NCBI RefSeq assembly: GCF_042678945.1
Contig: NZ_JBHTLM010000006.1
Span: 186,001 to 250,000 of the forward strand
Direction of reading: 5' to 3'
Origin: Fontibacillus puldeungensis
Lineage (GTDB): Bacteria > Bacillota > Bacilli > Paenibacillales > Paenibacillaceae
DNA length: 64,000 nt
Shown here: piece after piece, positions 41,881 through 49,740 of the stretch
Layout of the letters: each line of letters opens with the position of its first letter
Position numbering within the stretch: position 1 is the first letter of the stretch
Notes under the pieces: model-generated
What the model was told of the DNA's origin: nothing
Databases searched by the model: none
What the model saw: the letters and a program-made list of their open reading frames with translations, nothing else
Translations under genes and position numbers: made by a program

Positions 41881-42813
41881 TCAATTAGGATAGCCCGCAG
41901 GGCCAAGCTTATCCCTATCATCTTCGAACTCGATTCCAAAGCGACTCAAAAACCAAGTGTCGTCGTATTTTCGCAGGTAGGCGTACTTTTGTCTTCGCAA
42001 TTCAACAGCCTCCCGTTGCTCACTTTCCGATTTAGCTATTTCGCTCTCTCTGAACGTCCTGTACACCTGCCCGCAGCAGACGGATATCAACGCTTCCGAG
42101 AAATGCAAATACGCCAGAATGAGGAGATCGAAGCCCCATTGTTCCATACTGTCGTCATATGGGAAGTTTTGCCTGAAAACCTGAATAAGTGAAACCTCCG
42201 GCACATAAGCGCAAAAACCGCCAAGCAGCCATATTCTTAGCGAAAACTCAGCCGTCTCCATTTCTTTTCCAATAAAGCCATCCTCTATCCCGCCGATATC
42301 CCTAAACTTGTCTCGATGAACGGCAAAGCATTCCCAAGACAACCAAGTCAATGCTTTTCCCTCAGCCACTAGAGGATAGTTGCGAATGGAGCTTAGCAGC
42401 CCATAAACCTCGTGGTCCCTGTTTGGTATAACGACAGAATGCTCACGAACCTTAAAAGAAGGTGAACTGCAATCCGCCTCTCCCGTCATGAGCGGTTCCA
42501 ACAGTTTTTCCATCCAGTAATCGTCATAATAGAGATGAGCGCCGCAAAAAATTAAATACTTCCCGGTTGCATGGGCTGCTCCGACATTTCTCGCTGGAAT
42601 TCCTTGCTCACCCTTCAGCCTCTTGATCGGCCTTTCGAAGCGGTAGCCCATGAGAAAATCGCAACATCCATCCACGGACCCTTCGTCCACAATGATGACT
42701 TCATATGAAAGGGTTGTACGTGAAACCTTAAGCGACTCCATAGTCGTATAAAGATCGATTCCGCCATTCTTGACGGTAATAATGATAGATACGGTAATAG
42801 GTTCGGAAAGCAT
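41881..42813 (-). CDS. family 2 glycosyltransferase
   Basis: A 310-residue GT-A glycosyltransferase beginning EPITVSIIITVKNGGIDLYT with YEVIIVDEGSVDGC, the nucleotide-sugar-binding region. The later segment IGGIEDGFIGKEMETAEFSLR fits the acceptor-side motif of the family, and no membrane helix is present. The start at 42813 has AAGGAG seven bases upstream; a longer frame to 42891 has no site. Its acceptor is unknown, and no polysaccharide gene is adjacent. Confidence 0.82.
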   Translation of the reverse strand: MLSEPITVSIIITVKNGGIDLYTTMESLKVSRTTLSYEVIIVDEGSVDGCCDFLMGYRFERPIKRLKGEQGIPARNVGAAHATGKYLIFCGAHLYYDDYWMEKLLEPLMTGEADCSSPSFKVREHSVVIPNRDHEVYGLLSSIRNYPLVAEGKALTWLSWECFAVHRDKFRDIGGIEDGFIGKEMETAEFSLRIWLLGGFCAYVPEVSLIQVFRQNFPYDDSMEQWGFDLLILAYLHFSEALISVCCGQVYRTFRESEIAKSESEQREAVELRRQKYAYLRKYDDTWFLSRFGIEFEDDRDKLGPAGYPN

Positions 42814-42977
42814 ACTAATACTCCTTATATTTGGATAATATTTATATTTAATACATTTCAGTAATTTGTAGATGATTCCATAATAACCCAAATCGTACTT
42901 TCAGTAAACAAAAACAAAACTTCTAGTTTATTATCTTTCCCAATATATCTCACTATGTTAATTACAGGAGGGGTGTT

Positions 42978-43331
42978 ATGGACTACGAAGCATTGGGTAG
43001 AAGGCTGCGTCAAGAAAGGCATAAAATGCACTTGACCCAGGAAAAACTCGCCGAAAAAATCGAGGTTTCGGATGCATACATAGGGCAAATTGAGCGCGGA
43101 GAGCGCAGCTTATCGTTAGATACGCTAATCAAGCTGGCCAATCAGCTTGGTGTTACCGTAGACTATCTGCTTCATGATTCCTTTGAAATCACCAACGATA
43201 ATTTTATAAGCCAGATACAACAGATTATGGCAAATCGTTCATCCAAAGAAAAACAGTTAGCGCTAGATATCATCAAGTTGATGTTTACCCACCTCGATGA
43301 ATTGGGGAACGAACCGGGCGACCCTTCATAA
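42978..43331 (+). CDS. XRE-family transcriptional regulator
   Basis: A 117-residue protein with an N-terminal helix-turn-helix, MHLTQEKLAEKIEVSDAYIG followed by QIERGERSLSLDTLIKLANQ, and a short C-terminal helical part. The size and layout resemble SinR/Xre-type repressors. It is divergent from the glycosyltransferase and preceded by AGGAGGGG seven bases from the ATG. Targets are unknown. Confidence 0.88.
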   Translation: MDYEALGRRLRQERHKMHLTQEKLAEKIEVSDAYIGQIERGERSLSLDTLIKLANQLGVTVDYLLHDSFEITNDNFISQIQQIMANRSSKEKQLALDIIKLMFTHLDELGNEPGDPS

Positions 43332-43370
43332 AGCGATACGATTGCTATCCGTTCTATGAATAAAGAGAAA

Positions 43371-43413
43371 AATGACCTCCAGTCATTCCCTATAGGGAGT
43401 ACTGGAGGTCATT
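43371..43413. terminator. bidirectional terminator
   Basis: AATGACCTCCAGT and ACTGGAGGTCATT form a 13-bp stem, with T-rich sequence on both sides. It separates the convergent XRE and membrane-protein genes. Confidence 0.88.
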
Positions 43414-43428
43414 CTCTTCTTGTGACGA

Positions 43429-43854
43429 TTAAATGATCGTGCTAAACACCATAAAAAAGGAAATAAGCAAAACTGTTACCGACAACAGTGCACTAAGTGT
43501 ACGAAGCTTGCCTACCTCGGCCGTCGTAGCTTTGTTCTGCCGAATGCCTTCGAGTGCAAGGCGAAGCGGCTTGCCCATGATACCGCTAAAAGCTCCGATC
43601 GCCAAATAAAGCAAGGTAATGACAATCATCCACGGAACGGAATAATCACCTTGACCGATCAAATATCCGCCGGTTAATAGCTGAATAATTAGACCGATTT
43701 GGGCGTATTTGTTCAATGAATTAACCGCAGAAATTGTGCCTTCACGGCCGGCAAGCGATAACTTATCCACTTTTCCCAATACCAACGGTAGGAACAGATA
43801 AAAGCCAAGAGCTAAAGCGCCAATAATATGTAGAAAAAGCATGACCTGATACAT
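43429..43854 (-). CDS. four-helix membrane protein of unknown function
   Basis: A 141-residue hydrophobic protein with four predicted membrane helices, for example VMLFLHIIGALALGFYLFLP and LSVTVLLISFFMVFSTII. The His in helix 1 and layout resemble DUF2269/CopD-like small membrane proteins, but the match is weak. It is not part of the mdh operon, because a terminator lies between them. Confidence 0.6.
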   Translation of the reverse strand: MYQVMLFLHIIGALALGFYLFLPLVLGKVDKLSLAGREGTISAVNSLNKYAQIGLIIQLLTGGYLIGQGDYSVPWMIVITLLYLAIGAFSGIMGKPLRLALEGIRQNKATTAEVGKLRTLSALLSVTVLLISFFMVFSTII

Positions 43855-43923
43855 ATCACAACCACCTTTCTATAGTCAATTACTTTTATTATATTCTATT
43901 ATACCTTTATAGGGAAATAGAAT

Positions 43924-43957
43924 AAAAAAAAGAAAACCTCCCTAAGTTCGGGAGGTC
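43924..43957 (-). terminator. terminator of citZ-icd-mdh
   Basis: ACCTCCC, loop GAACTTA and GGGAGGT are followed by TTTCTTTTTTTT on the minus strand, 31 bp after the mdh stop. Confidence 0.92.
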
Positions 43958-43987
43958 ATAATATATATTCAAAACGGAGGAAACTGA

Positions 43988-44938
43988 TTAACCTTCTACA
44001 ACGGCAATCACATTACGTACAGAAGTAGCCGATTTATCGAGAGCTGCTTTTTCGTCATCCGTCAGCTCCAGTTCAAACACTTTCTCAATACCGCTGCCGC
44101 CAAGTATAACCGGAACGCCCATAAATAGGCCATCATAGCCGTATTCACCTTCCAGCAAAGCGATAACTGGTAAAATCCGCTTCTTATCCTTCAGGATCGC
44201 TTCAGTCATCTGAACGAGCGATGCCGCAGGCGCATAATAAGCGCTGCCGTTACCAAGCAAGTTTACGATCTCACCGCCGCCAACCCTTGTCCGCTTTACG
44301 ATCGCTTCGATGCGATCAGCCGGAATCAGCGTGTCGATCGGAATCCCTCCTACGCTAGAATACCGCACTAGCGGTACCATATCATCCCCGTGACCGCCAA
44401 GCACAAACCCGCGTACATCCTCAACGGAAACGTTTAGCTCTTGTGCGATAAACGTGCAATAGCGAGCGGTGTCCAGAACACCGGATTGCCCGATAACACG
44501 GTTTTTCGGGAACCCGAGCGCCTTATATGCCGCATAGGTCATGGCGTCAACCGGATTACTCAAAATAATTACCGTCGAGTCAGGGCAATATTTCTTAACG
44601 TTCTCACATACCGAGCGAACGATTCCTGCGTTCGTATTCACGAGATCGTCGCGGCTCATCCCCGGTTTACGGGCGATGCCGGCTGTGATGATCACGATAT
44701 CGGAACCGGCTGCGTCCTCGTAGGAAGATGTACCGATAATGTTACTGTCAAATCCTTGAACCGGACTAGCCTCGAGCATATCGAGCGCTTTACCCTTTGT
44801 TGGGTTTTCAAGCTGCGGGATATCCAGCAGCACAACATCTCCAAGTTCTTTTTGAGCAAGCATGAGCGCCGTCGTCGCACCGGTAAAGCCAGCGCCGACA
44901 ACGGTAATCTTTTTACGTTGATTAGCCACGATGGTCAA
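43988..44938 (-). CDS. mdh: malate dehydrogenase
   Basis: A 316-residue NAD-dependent malate dehydrogenase of the LDH-like type. Seen are the Rossmann motif ITVVGAGFTGATTALML, the substrate Arg loop GIARKPGMSRDDLV and the catalytic His in VLGGHGDDMVPLVRY. It converts malate to oxaloacetate. It lies five bases after icd and is the last gene of the TCA operon. Confidence 0.96.
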   Translation of the reverse strand: MTIVANQRKKITVVGAGFTGATTALMLAQKELGDVVLLDIPQLENPTKGKALDMLEASPVQGFDSNIIGTSSYEDAAGSDIVIITAGIARKPGMSRDDLVNTNAGIVRSVCENVKKYCPDSTVIILSNPVDAMTYAAYKALGFPKNRVIGQSGVLDTARYCTFIAQELNVSVEDVRGFVLGGHGDDMVPLVRYSSVGGIPIDTLIPADRIEAIVKRTRVGGGEIVNLLGNGSAYYAPAASLVQMTEAILKDKKRILPVIALLEGEYGYDGLFMGVPVILGGSGIEKVFELELTDDEKAALDKSATSVRNVIAVVEG

Positions 44939-44943
44939 GCCTC

Positions 44944-46239
44944 CTACATGTTTTCGATCACTTGATCGGCAAATTCAGAGCATTTTACTTCAGTTGCGCC
45001 TTCCATTAAGCGGGCGAAATCGTATGTTACCGTCTTGTTGTTGATCGCTGTTTCAAGCCCTTTGTAGATAAGGTCAGCCGCTTCGAGCCAGCCGAGGTGC
45101 TCTAGCATCATGACCCCGGACAAAATGACGGAACCCGGGTTCACAACATCCAGATCCGCATATTTCGGCGCCGTCCCGTGCGTCGCTTCGAAAATCGCAT
45201 GGCCGGTGACGTAGTTGATGTTAGCCCCTGGAGCAATGCCGATGCCACCTACTTGTGCAGCCAAAGCGTCGGACAAGTAGTCGCCGTTCAAGTTCAGCGT
45301 AGCGATCACGTCAAAATCCGTCGGCCGCGTCAATACCTGCTGCAGCGCAATATCCGCAATTGCATCCTTGATAAGGATTTTCCCTGCCGCTTGCGCATCC
45401 TTCTGCGCCTGATTCGCTGCTTCGGTGCCGGACTGTTCCTTGATCCGATCATACTCCGCCCAAGTAAATACTTTATCCCCGAATTCCGCTTCCGCTACTT
45501 CGTAACCCCAATTCTTAAACGCGCCTTCCGTAAACTTCATGATATTGCCTTTATGAACGAGCGTAACGCTCTTGCGCCCATGCTTGACCGCATATTCCAC
45601 CGCCGCACGTACAAGGCGCTTGGAGCCTTCCTCAGACACCGGTTTAATGCCGATCCCGGATGTTTCCGGAAAGCGAATTTTCTTGACTCCCATTTCATTT
45701 TGCAGGAAGGAAAGGACCTTCTTCACTTCTTCGGATCCTTCTTTGTATTCGATGCCTGCATAAATGTCTTCGGTATTCTCCCGGAAAATGACCATGTCCA
45801 CGAGCTCCGGATGTTTTACCGGCGAAGGAACGCCATCGAAATAGCGGACAGGACGCAGGCAAACATACAGATCGAGTTCCTGACGGAGCGCTACGTTGAG
45901 CGAGCGAATGCCGCCGCCAATTGGCGTCGTCAGCGGTCCTTTGATCGCCACAATGTACTCACGGATCGCCGCAAGCGTATCAGCCGGCAGCCACTCTCCG
46001 TATGTATTAAAAGCTTTCTCGCCTGCAAATACTTCGTACCAGGCGATTTTCTTCTCACCGCCGTAAGCTTTCTCCACGGCGGCGTCCAATACACGTTTGG
46101 ATGCTTTCCAGATATCGCGGCCGGTGCCGTCACCCTCGATAAAAGGGATGACGGGGTGATTAGGCACCTGCAGCTTTCCATCTTTAAAATCAATTTTCTC
46201 GCCCTCGGTTGGAAGGTCGAACTTTTCCAGCTTCAACAT
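44944..46239 (-). CDS. icd: isocitrate dehydrogenase (NADP)
   Basis: A 431-residue enzyme that makes 2-oxoglutarate. It has VIPFIEGDGTGRDIWKAS, the phosphorylation/substrate loop PIGGGIRSLNVALRQELDLY, RENTEDIYAGIEY and the cofactor region GTAPKYADLDVVNPGSVILS. The sequence KYAD before the cofactor site fits an NADP-dependent Icd. AAGGAGG precedes the start. It lies between citZ and mdh as in B. subtilis. Confidence 0.96.
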   Translation of the reverse strand: MLKLEKFDLPTEGEKIDFKDGKLQVPNHPVIPFIEGDGTGRDIWKASKRVLDAAVEKAYGGEKKIAWYEVFAGEKAFNTYGEWLPADTLAAIREYIVAIKGPLTTPIGGGIRSLNVALRQELDLYVCLRPVRYFDGVPSPVKHPELVDMVIFRENTEDIYAGIEYKEGSEEVKKVLSFLQNEMGVKKIRFPETSGIGIKPVSEEGSKRLVRAAVEYAVKHGRKSVTLVHKGNIMKFTEGAFKNWGYEVAEAEFGDKVFTWAEYDRIKEQSGTEAANQAQKDAQAAGKILIKDAIADIALQQVLTRPTDFDVIATLNLNGDYLSDALAAQVGGIGIAPGANINYVTGHAIFEATHGTAPKYADLDVVNPGSVILSGVMMLEHLGWLEAADLIYKGLETAINNKTVTYDFARLMEGATEVKCSEFADQVIENM

Positions 46240-46329
46240 GTTATTTTTTTCCTCCTTACCACAATTTCTGCTCAGCTTATCACGGTCTCCATTTTAGCAT
46301 AAATGCCCAGGTAGTTTCCCGCTTCTCGC

Positions 46330-47442
46330 CTATCTAAGTTCAATCGGAACGTACTGCTGATTGATGGCCCCTGTGTATTCGGCACGCGGGCGGATAATTC
46401 GGTTGTCGTCCAACTGCTCCAAAACGTGTGCTGTCCACCCGGAAAGTCGACTGATCGCAAAAATCGGCGTAAACAAATCGCTCGGAATACCAAGCAACGT
46501 GTACACAGATGCCGAATAAAAATCGACATTCGGTTTAAGTCCTTTTTGGCTCGTTACGAGTTGATCGACTTTGACGGAAATGTCGTACAACGTCATATCA
46601 CCTTTCAACAGGCTGAGCTGACGCGACATCTTCTGCAGATGCTTCGCCCGCGGATCCCCATTCTTGTAAACGCGATGACCAAAGCCCATGATCTTCTCTT
46701 TATTAGCTAATTTGCGCTGAATATACGGTTCAGCTTGTTCCAGCGTCCCGATCTCACCCAGCATTCTCATCACAGCTTCGTTGGCACCACCATGCAGTGG
46801 GCCCTTTAAAGTACCTATGGCCGAGGTTACAGCGGAGTAAATGTCAGATAGCGTAGCGATCGTAACACGGGCGGAGAACGTAGAAGCGTTCAGTTCGTGA
46901 TCGGCGTGAAGCACAAGCGCTTGGTCAAGCGCACGAATCGCTACCGGATCCGGTTGTTCTCCGGTCAGCATATAAAGGAAATTATGCGAAATCGACACAC
47001 CCTTAAGTGGGGCAATCGGTTCCTTACCATCGCGAATTCGCGCATAGGCCGCAATCAACGTAGGGATCTGAGTCTGGAGTTTGATCGCTTTTAACTGGTT
47101 GCTGTCACGAGAGATGTCATTAGCGGTTTCGTCATACAAGGCGAGAGCTGATACGGCAGTACGAAGCACTGCCATCGTATTTGCATTCGCCGGGTACAGT
47201 TTCATTTGATCGATAACAGCTTGTGGAACGGCAGCATAATCGCTTAATTGCTGCTCCAGATTGGTGAGTTCGGATTGTGTGGGCAGCTTGCCGTACCAAA
47301 GTAAATAGGCGGTTTCTTCAAAGCTTGCGCGTTCTGCCAAATCGTCGATATTGATGCCACGGTATGCGAGGACACCGTCGTGAATGGAACTGATCGAAGA
47401 AGTCGCTGCTACAATGCCTTCCAGGCCCTTGGTAGCTGTCAT
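46330..47442 (-). CDS. citZ: citrate synthase
   Basis: A 370-residue type I-like bacterial citrate synthase. Catalytic residues are seen in LHADHELNASTFSARV (His), GPLHGGANEAVM (His) and SASVYTLLGIPSDLFTPIFA (Asp region). The start at 47442 has AAAGGAGAG upstream; a frame extension to 47544 would cover the promoter. It is first in citZ-icd-mdh. A cre-like palindrome lies 45 bp upstream of the start. Confidence 0.95.
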   Translation of the reverse strand: MTATKGLEGIVAATSSISSIHDGVLAYRGINIDDLAERASFEETAYLLWYGKLPTQSELTNLEQQLSDYAAVPQAVIDQMKLYPANANTMAVLRTAVSALALYDETANDISRDSNQLKAIKLQTQIPTLIAAYARIRDGKEPIAPLKGVSISHNFLYMLTGEQPDPVAIRALDQALVLHADHELNASTFSARVTIATLSDIYSAVTSAIGTLKGPLHGGANEAVMRMLGEIGTLEQAEPYIQRKLANKEKIMGFGHRVYKNGDPRAKHLQKMSRQLSLLKGDMTLYDISVKVDQLVTSQKGLKPNVDFYSASVYTLLGIPSDLFTPIFAISRLSGWTAHVLEQLDDNRIIRPRAEYTGAINQQYVPIELR

Positions 47443-47486
47443 GAAACATCTCTCCTTTGTTAACATTTTGTGAGCAAACAAGCCAA

Positions 47487-47500
47487 TGAAAACATTTTCA
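47487..47500. promoter_or_regulatory. cre-like palindrome upstream of citZ
   Basis: TGAAAACATTTTCA has perfect 6-bp arms and fits the catabolite-responsive element except for CA in place of the central CG. CcpA control of citZ is known in Bacillus. Confidence 0.45.
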
Positions 47501-47566
47501 AATTTAAAGTTTAAAATTTTTGAAGTATTATGCATGAGGTCCAAATAAAAGAAAAGGAGGCTTCAA

Positions 47567-47617
47567 ATGCTTACAAATTCATCATACTGGATTTCGCGAG
47601 GCATGGGAACTGCCTGA
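47567..47617 (+). CDS. 16-residue short frame with strong ribosome binding site
   Basis: AAGGAGG at 47554-47560 lies six bases before ATG of a frame coding MLTNSSYWISRGMGTA and then TGA. It is divergent from citZ. It may be a leader peptide, or the start of a chromosomal gene cut off by prophage insertion. No homologue is recognised. Confidence 0.3.
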   Translation: MLTNSSYWISRGMGTA

Positions 47618-47812
47618 AGGCCGCTTAGTACATCAAATTGTTTTATCACGATCATAAAAAATTACAATTGTGTGAACGTAAATTTACGATTATCCATGTG
47701 TATTTGAGACACCATGAATCCTTGCCCAGCAAGGGGTTACGTCTTGTTTTCCAGTAGAAATAAGGATTTATAAAGAATGGGGAAATCAATCATAGTGTGG
47801 GGTAAATGTGGG
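47618..47812. other. junction of chromosome and prophage, no gene seen
   Basis: This stretch has no supported gene. It holds the perfect 12-bp palindrome CGTAAATTTACG (47677-47688) and the small inverted repeat CCTTGC-CCA-GCAAGG near 47722. One of these may mark the attachment site, since host genes end with citZ and phage-type regulators start at 47862. Confidence 0.4.
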
Positions 47813-47848
47813 AAAAGAGGGGCAACATCAAGCGTTGAGCCCTCTTTT
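47813..47848. terminator. terminator at the left end of the prophage
   Basis: AAAAGAGGG and CCCTCTTTT form a stem with further GCAAC/GTTG pairing inside. It lies 14 bp after the stop of the minus-strand regulator at 47862 and works in both directions. Confidence 0.8.
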
Positions 47849-47861
47849 CTGTGTAATAATG

Positions 47862-48077
47862 CTATATAAAAAACATTATGTTTTTGAAGTTGATTTTATA
47901 GTATGATAATAGTTTTACAGCTTCGTGTAATGGAATGTTGCCCGGGGCTTGTTCGTATTCTTTTAAAACACCAATTGGGATGTTTGTAAATGATGATACT
48001 TCCTCAAGTGTTTTTTCTTGTATTAACCGAATGTTTTTTATACTGCATTTACACCCAGATAAGCTTACTTCCATCAT
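47862..48077 (-). CDS. small XRE-like phage regulator
   Basis: A 71-residue protein with a helix-turn-helix of the Cro/XRE type: IRLIQEKTLEEVSSFTNIP, GVLKEYEQAPGNIPLHEAVK and a hydrophobic C-terminal helix. GAGG lies seven bases before the ATG. It is divergent from a second small XRE protein at 48160, the arrangement of a CI/Cro-like pair. Which of the two is the repressor cannot be told. Confidence 0.65.
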   Translation of the reverse strand: MMEVSLSGCKCSIKNIRLIQEKTLEEVSSFTNIPIGVLKEYEQAPGNIPLHEAVKLLSYYKINFKNIMFFI

Positions 48078-48097
48078 GGTTCATCCTCTCATTGTTG

Positions 48098-48126
48098 TTT
48101 ACTGATGACTGACTAAATGATAAAAT
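48098..48126 (+). promoter_or_regulatory. promoter of the 48160 regulator
   Basis: TTTACT at 48098-48103 and TAAAAT at 48121-48126 are 17 bases apart, in the divergent region of the two XRE genes. Confidence 0.55.
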
Positions 48127-48159
48127 TACCGCGATGCTTGTCCGAAAGGAGCAAGAACG

Positions 48160-48375
48160 TTGAACATCTCCCGTGGGAGATGCTTGCTTCCTGACCTACT
48201 CAAACAACGGAAATGGACTCAAACCTATTTTGCAGAACGATCTGGTAGGAGCGTCCGAATGATATCCCATTTTTGCAATAATGAACGGGCAATGTTGCCG
48301 GAAGATATGTACGTCTCTGCCATGATTCTAGAATGCAGAATGGAAGACTTGTATGAGTGGGTGTATAAGAAGTGA
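48160..48375 (+). CDS. small XRE-family phage regulator, TTG start
   Basis: A 71-residue protein with a helix-turn-helix LLKQRKWTQTYFAERSGRSV followed by RMISHFCNNERAMLPEDMYV, ending MEDLYEWVYKK. This is a phage-type XRE protein. The TTG at 48160 is supported by AAGGAG eight bases upstream. A palindrome (48165-48182) overlaps the first codons and could fold over the start site. Confidence 0.75.
   Translation: MNISRGRCLLPDLLKQRKWTQTYFAERSGRSVRMISHFCNNERAMLPEDMYVSAMILECRMEDLYEWVYKK
48165..48182. promoter_or_regulatory. palindrome over the start of the 48160 regulator
   Basis: CATCTCCC-GT-GGGAGATG has perfect 8-bp arms with a two-base centre. It may be an operator or an mRNA hairpin that limits translation from the weak TTG. 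Confidence 0.45.
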
Positions 48376-48630
48376 GCTTGCGGGCATACCGCGCTCCCTC
48401 GGGCAATTCTGGAACAATTTGTTCTAAAAGCTCATTATGCGTTTGACATAAAATTCACTTCCTTTCTTGTTATTCTAATCCCCCTACAATTCCGATTGAG
48501 TTGTAATATCACCGCATATCAAGCAAATTCTTATACTTCTTTCGGCTTTTGTAAGCGCTTTATGTACCGCGGTTATAAAGTTAGCCCTTTTGTACTATCC
48601 ATGATTTTCCTGCGGTACTTTAATTATATG

Positions 48631-48644
48631 CGAACGTGCGTTCC
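48631..48644. promoter_or_regulatory. LexA (DinR) box 1
   Basis: CGAACGTGCGTTCC matches the Bacillus LexA consensus CGAACRNRYGTTYC at every position. The 390 bp from 48376 to 48763 hold no gene, only this site, a palindrome and a promoter with a second box. Confidence 0.75.
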
Positions 48645-48654
48645 TGTCAACGAT

Positions 48655-48675
48655 ATATTACCATTTTGGTAATAT
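48655..48675. promoter_or_regulatory. 21-bp palindrome between the two LexA boxes
   Basis: ATATTACC, five bases and GGTAATAT form a perfect inverted repeat. It is a likely operator for one of the phage XRE regulators. Confidence 0.55.
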
Positions 48676-48701
48676 TGTGAGCGGACAGATTTAGAAACGT
48701 C

Positions 48702-48746
48702 TTGATTTAATGGCTCGTCATTGGTTATTATAAGAACAAACGTTCT
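48702..48746 (+). promoter_or_regulatory. promoter with LexA box 2
   Basis: TTGATT (48702-48707) and TTATTA (48725-48730) are 17 bases apart. AGAACAAACGTTCT at 48733-48746 matches the LexA consensus except at the two outer positions and covers the likely transcription start, so LexA binding would block it. Confidence 0.65.
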
Positions 48747-48763
48747 TGTTTGGAGTGATGAAT

Positions 48764-49189
48764 ATGCCTATGGGCTTAAGTAACGAAGATTACTCTTATG
48801 TTAAGTTATACATTATATTGCCGCTGATCCTGACGGCGTTTGAACGTGATAAGAAAATCATCGAACGTGAGCTAAAGACACCGCGACCATATGTGACGCT
48901 GTTGGATAATGCGATTAAGCGTGTGGAGGACGATCACCGGGAAGTGCGGCGTAAATTTAGAGTGCTGGGCTTGAAGGTATATGAAGAGAAACGAACTGTG
49001 GATGGCATATATGCCCGTTATCTATGCAGGGGATATCATTATGAGTTTAGTATGTTGTGGAGCCTTATAACGGCAGAATCAAGCGTACTAATGGAGAAAT
49101 ACTTGGGGCTGGATATATTTAAGTACATTAACCCAGCTATACCGGATGATGGGCATACTTATGATGTGCCTTCGGATGTAAAACAATGA
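48764..49189 (+). CDS. conserved phage protein of unknown function, probably SOS-controlled
   Basis: A 141-residue, mostly helical, charged protein (AFERDKKIIERELK, DDHREVRRKFRVLGLKVYEE, YLCRGYHYEFSMLWSLI). The ATG at 48764 has GGAGTG six bases upstream. I recognise the type from Paenibacillus and Bacillus phages but no function is known. Because a LexA box covers its promoter, it may act early in induction, for example as an antirepressor or activator of late genes; this is inference. Confidence 0.7.
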   Translation: MPMGLSNEDYSYVKLYIILPLILTAFERDKKIIERELKTPRPYVTLLDNAIKRVEDDHREVRRKFRVLGLKVYEEKRTVDGIYARYLCRGYHYEFSMLWSLITAESSVLMEKYLGLDIFKYINPAIPDDGHTYDVPSDVKQ

Positions 49190-49217
49190 CCGCCATTATT
49201 CGGCGGTCTTATTTTTA
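49188..49217 (+). terminator. terminator after the 48764 gene
   Basis: GACCGCC, loop ATTATTC and GGCGGTC are followed by TTATTTTTAT. It overlaps the stop codon region of both convergent genes. Confidence 0.82.
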
Positions 49218-49399
49218 TCTCGTTCAATTTTTTCTTCTATAGCTTCCAATATAAAAGCATTTCGGCTCGTACCTAGAGACTCAGCAATTTTATCAATTCT
49301 TTCCCGATCCCCCTTTTTACCCCATAATTTTATTTGATCATAGTTAGCTGAATTATATTTGTCTTTTGCTCTTGTCGATGCTTTCCCCTGTTTTTCCAT
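49196..49399 (-). CDS. ribbon-helix-helix (Arc/MetJ-like) repressor
   Basis: A 67-residue basic protein ending in a ribbon-helix-helix pattern: IKLWGKKGDRERIDKIAESL followed by GTSRNAFILEAIEEKIERDK. The ATG at 49399 has GAGGTGA eight bases upstream. It is divergent from the membrane peptide at 49516, and two palindromes sharing TACCAGTAT lie between them, so it very likely binds both. The layout resembles RHH antitoxins and phage Arc repressors. Confidence 0.8.
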   Translation of the reverse strand: MEKQGKASTRAKDKYNSANYDQIKLWGKKGDRERIDKIAESLGTSRNAFILEAIEEKIERDKNKTAE

Positions 49400-49434
49400 T
49401 ATTATCACCTCACCTTGATAATAACACAAATAAT

Positions 49435-49450
49435 ATACTGATACCAGTAT
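49435..49450. promoter_or_regulatory. operator 1 of the RHH module
   Basis: ATACTG-ATAC-CAGTAT is a perfect inverted repeat. Its centre is 33 bp from operator 2, three helical turns, so dimers would line up on one face. Confidence 0.65.
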
Positions 49451-49459
49451 AAAAAACTA

Positions 49460-49488
49460 TTGACAATATAGTGGTACCAGTATATAAT
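49460..49488 (+). promoter_or_regulatory. consensus sigma-A promoter with operator 2 in its spacer
   Basis: TTGACA (49460-49465), a 17-bp spacer and TATAAT (49483-49488) match the consensus perfectly. The spacer contains operator 2, ATAGTGGTACCAGTAT (49468-49483). Such a strong promoter must be repressed in the lysogen. Confidence 0.85.
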
Positions 49489-49515
49489 AGAAATATAAGG
49501 AGGTGAGACAAGGAC

Positions 49516-49641
49516 ATGAAAGATTGGGTAACGCTCCTCACGGCAATCATCCAGTTACTTACCGCGTTTGTACTACTAAGAAAAACTCGTGAGGAAAACA
49601 AAAAAGGAACCAAACGCAGCCGACCCGGCAAACGTAAATAG
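49516..49641 (+). CDS. 41-residue membrane peptide with basic tail
   Basis: The peptide starts MKDW, has one hydrophobic helix VTLLTAIIQLLTAFVLL and a strongly basic tail with RKTREENKKGTKRSRPGKRK. AAGGAGGTGA lies seven bases before the ATG. The size, one helix and basic C-terminus resemble small membrane toxins and holin-like peptides of Firmicutes (TxpA/BsrG-like), but the sequence is not one I recognise. It is driven by a perfect promoter under apparent RHH control. Confidence 0.65.
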   Translation: MKDWVTLLTAIIQLLTAFVLLRKTREENKKGTKRSRPGKRK

Positions 49642-49740
49642 GTTCCTCGGAGGGAGTTAACGGCTCCCTCCTCCCAATCTTAACATAAACGGTGTAATAA
49701 ATAAATCGGCGGCGGCCTTACGCGGGAGGAATGAAATGAA

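Noticed and set aside
45178..46302. 374-codon open frame antisense to icd
   Set aside because: It is an artefact of codon use in icd; no ribosome binding site, and its sequence has no known domain.
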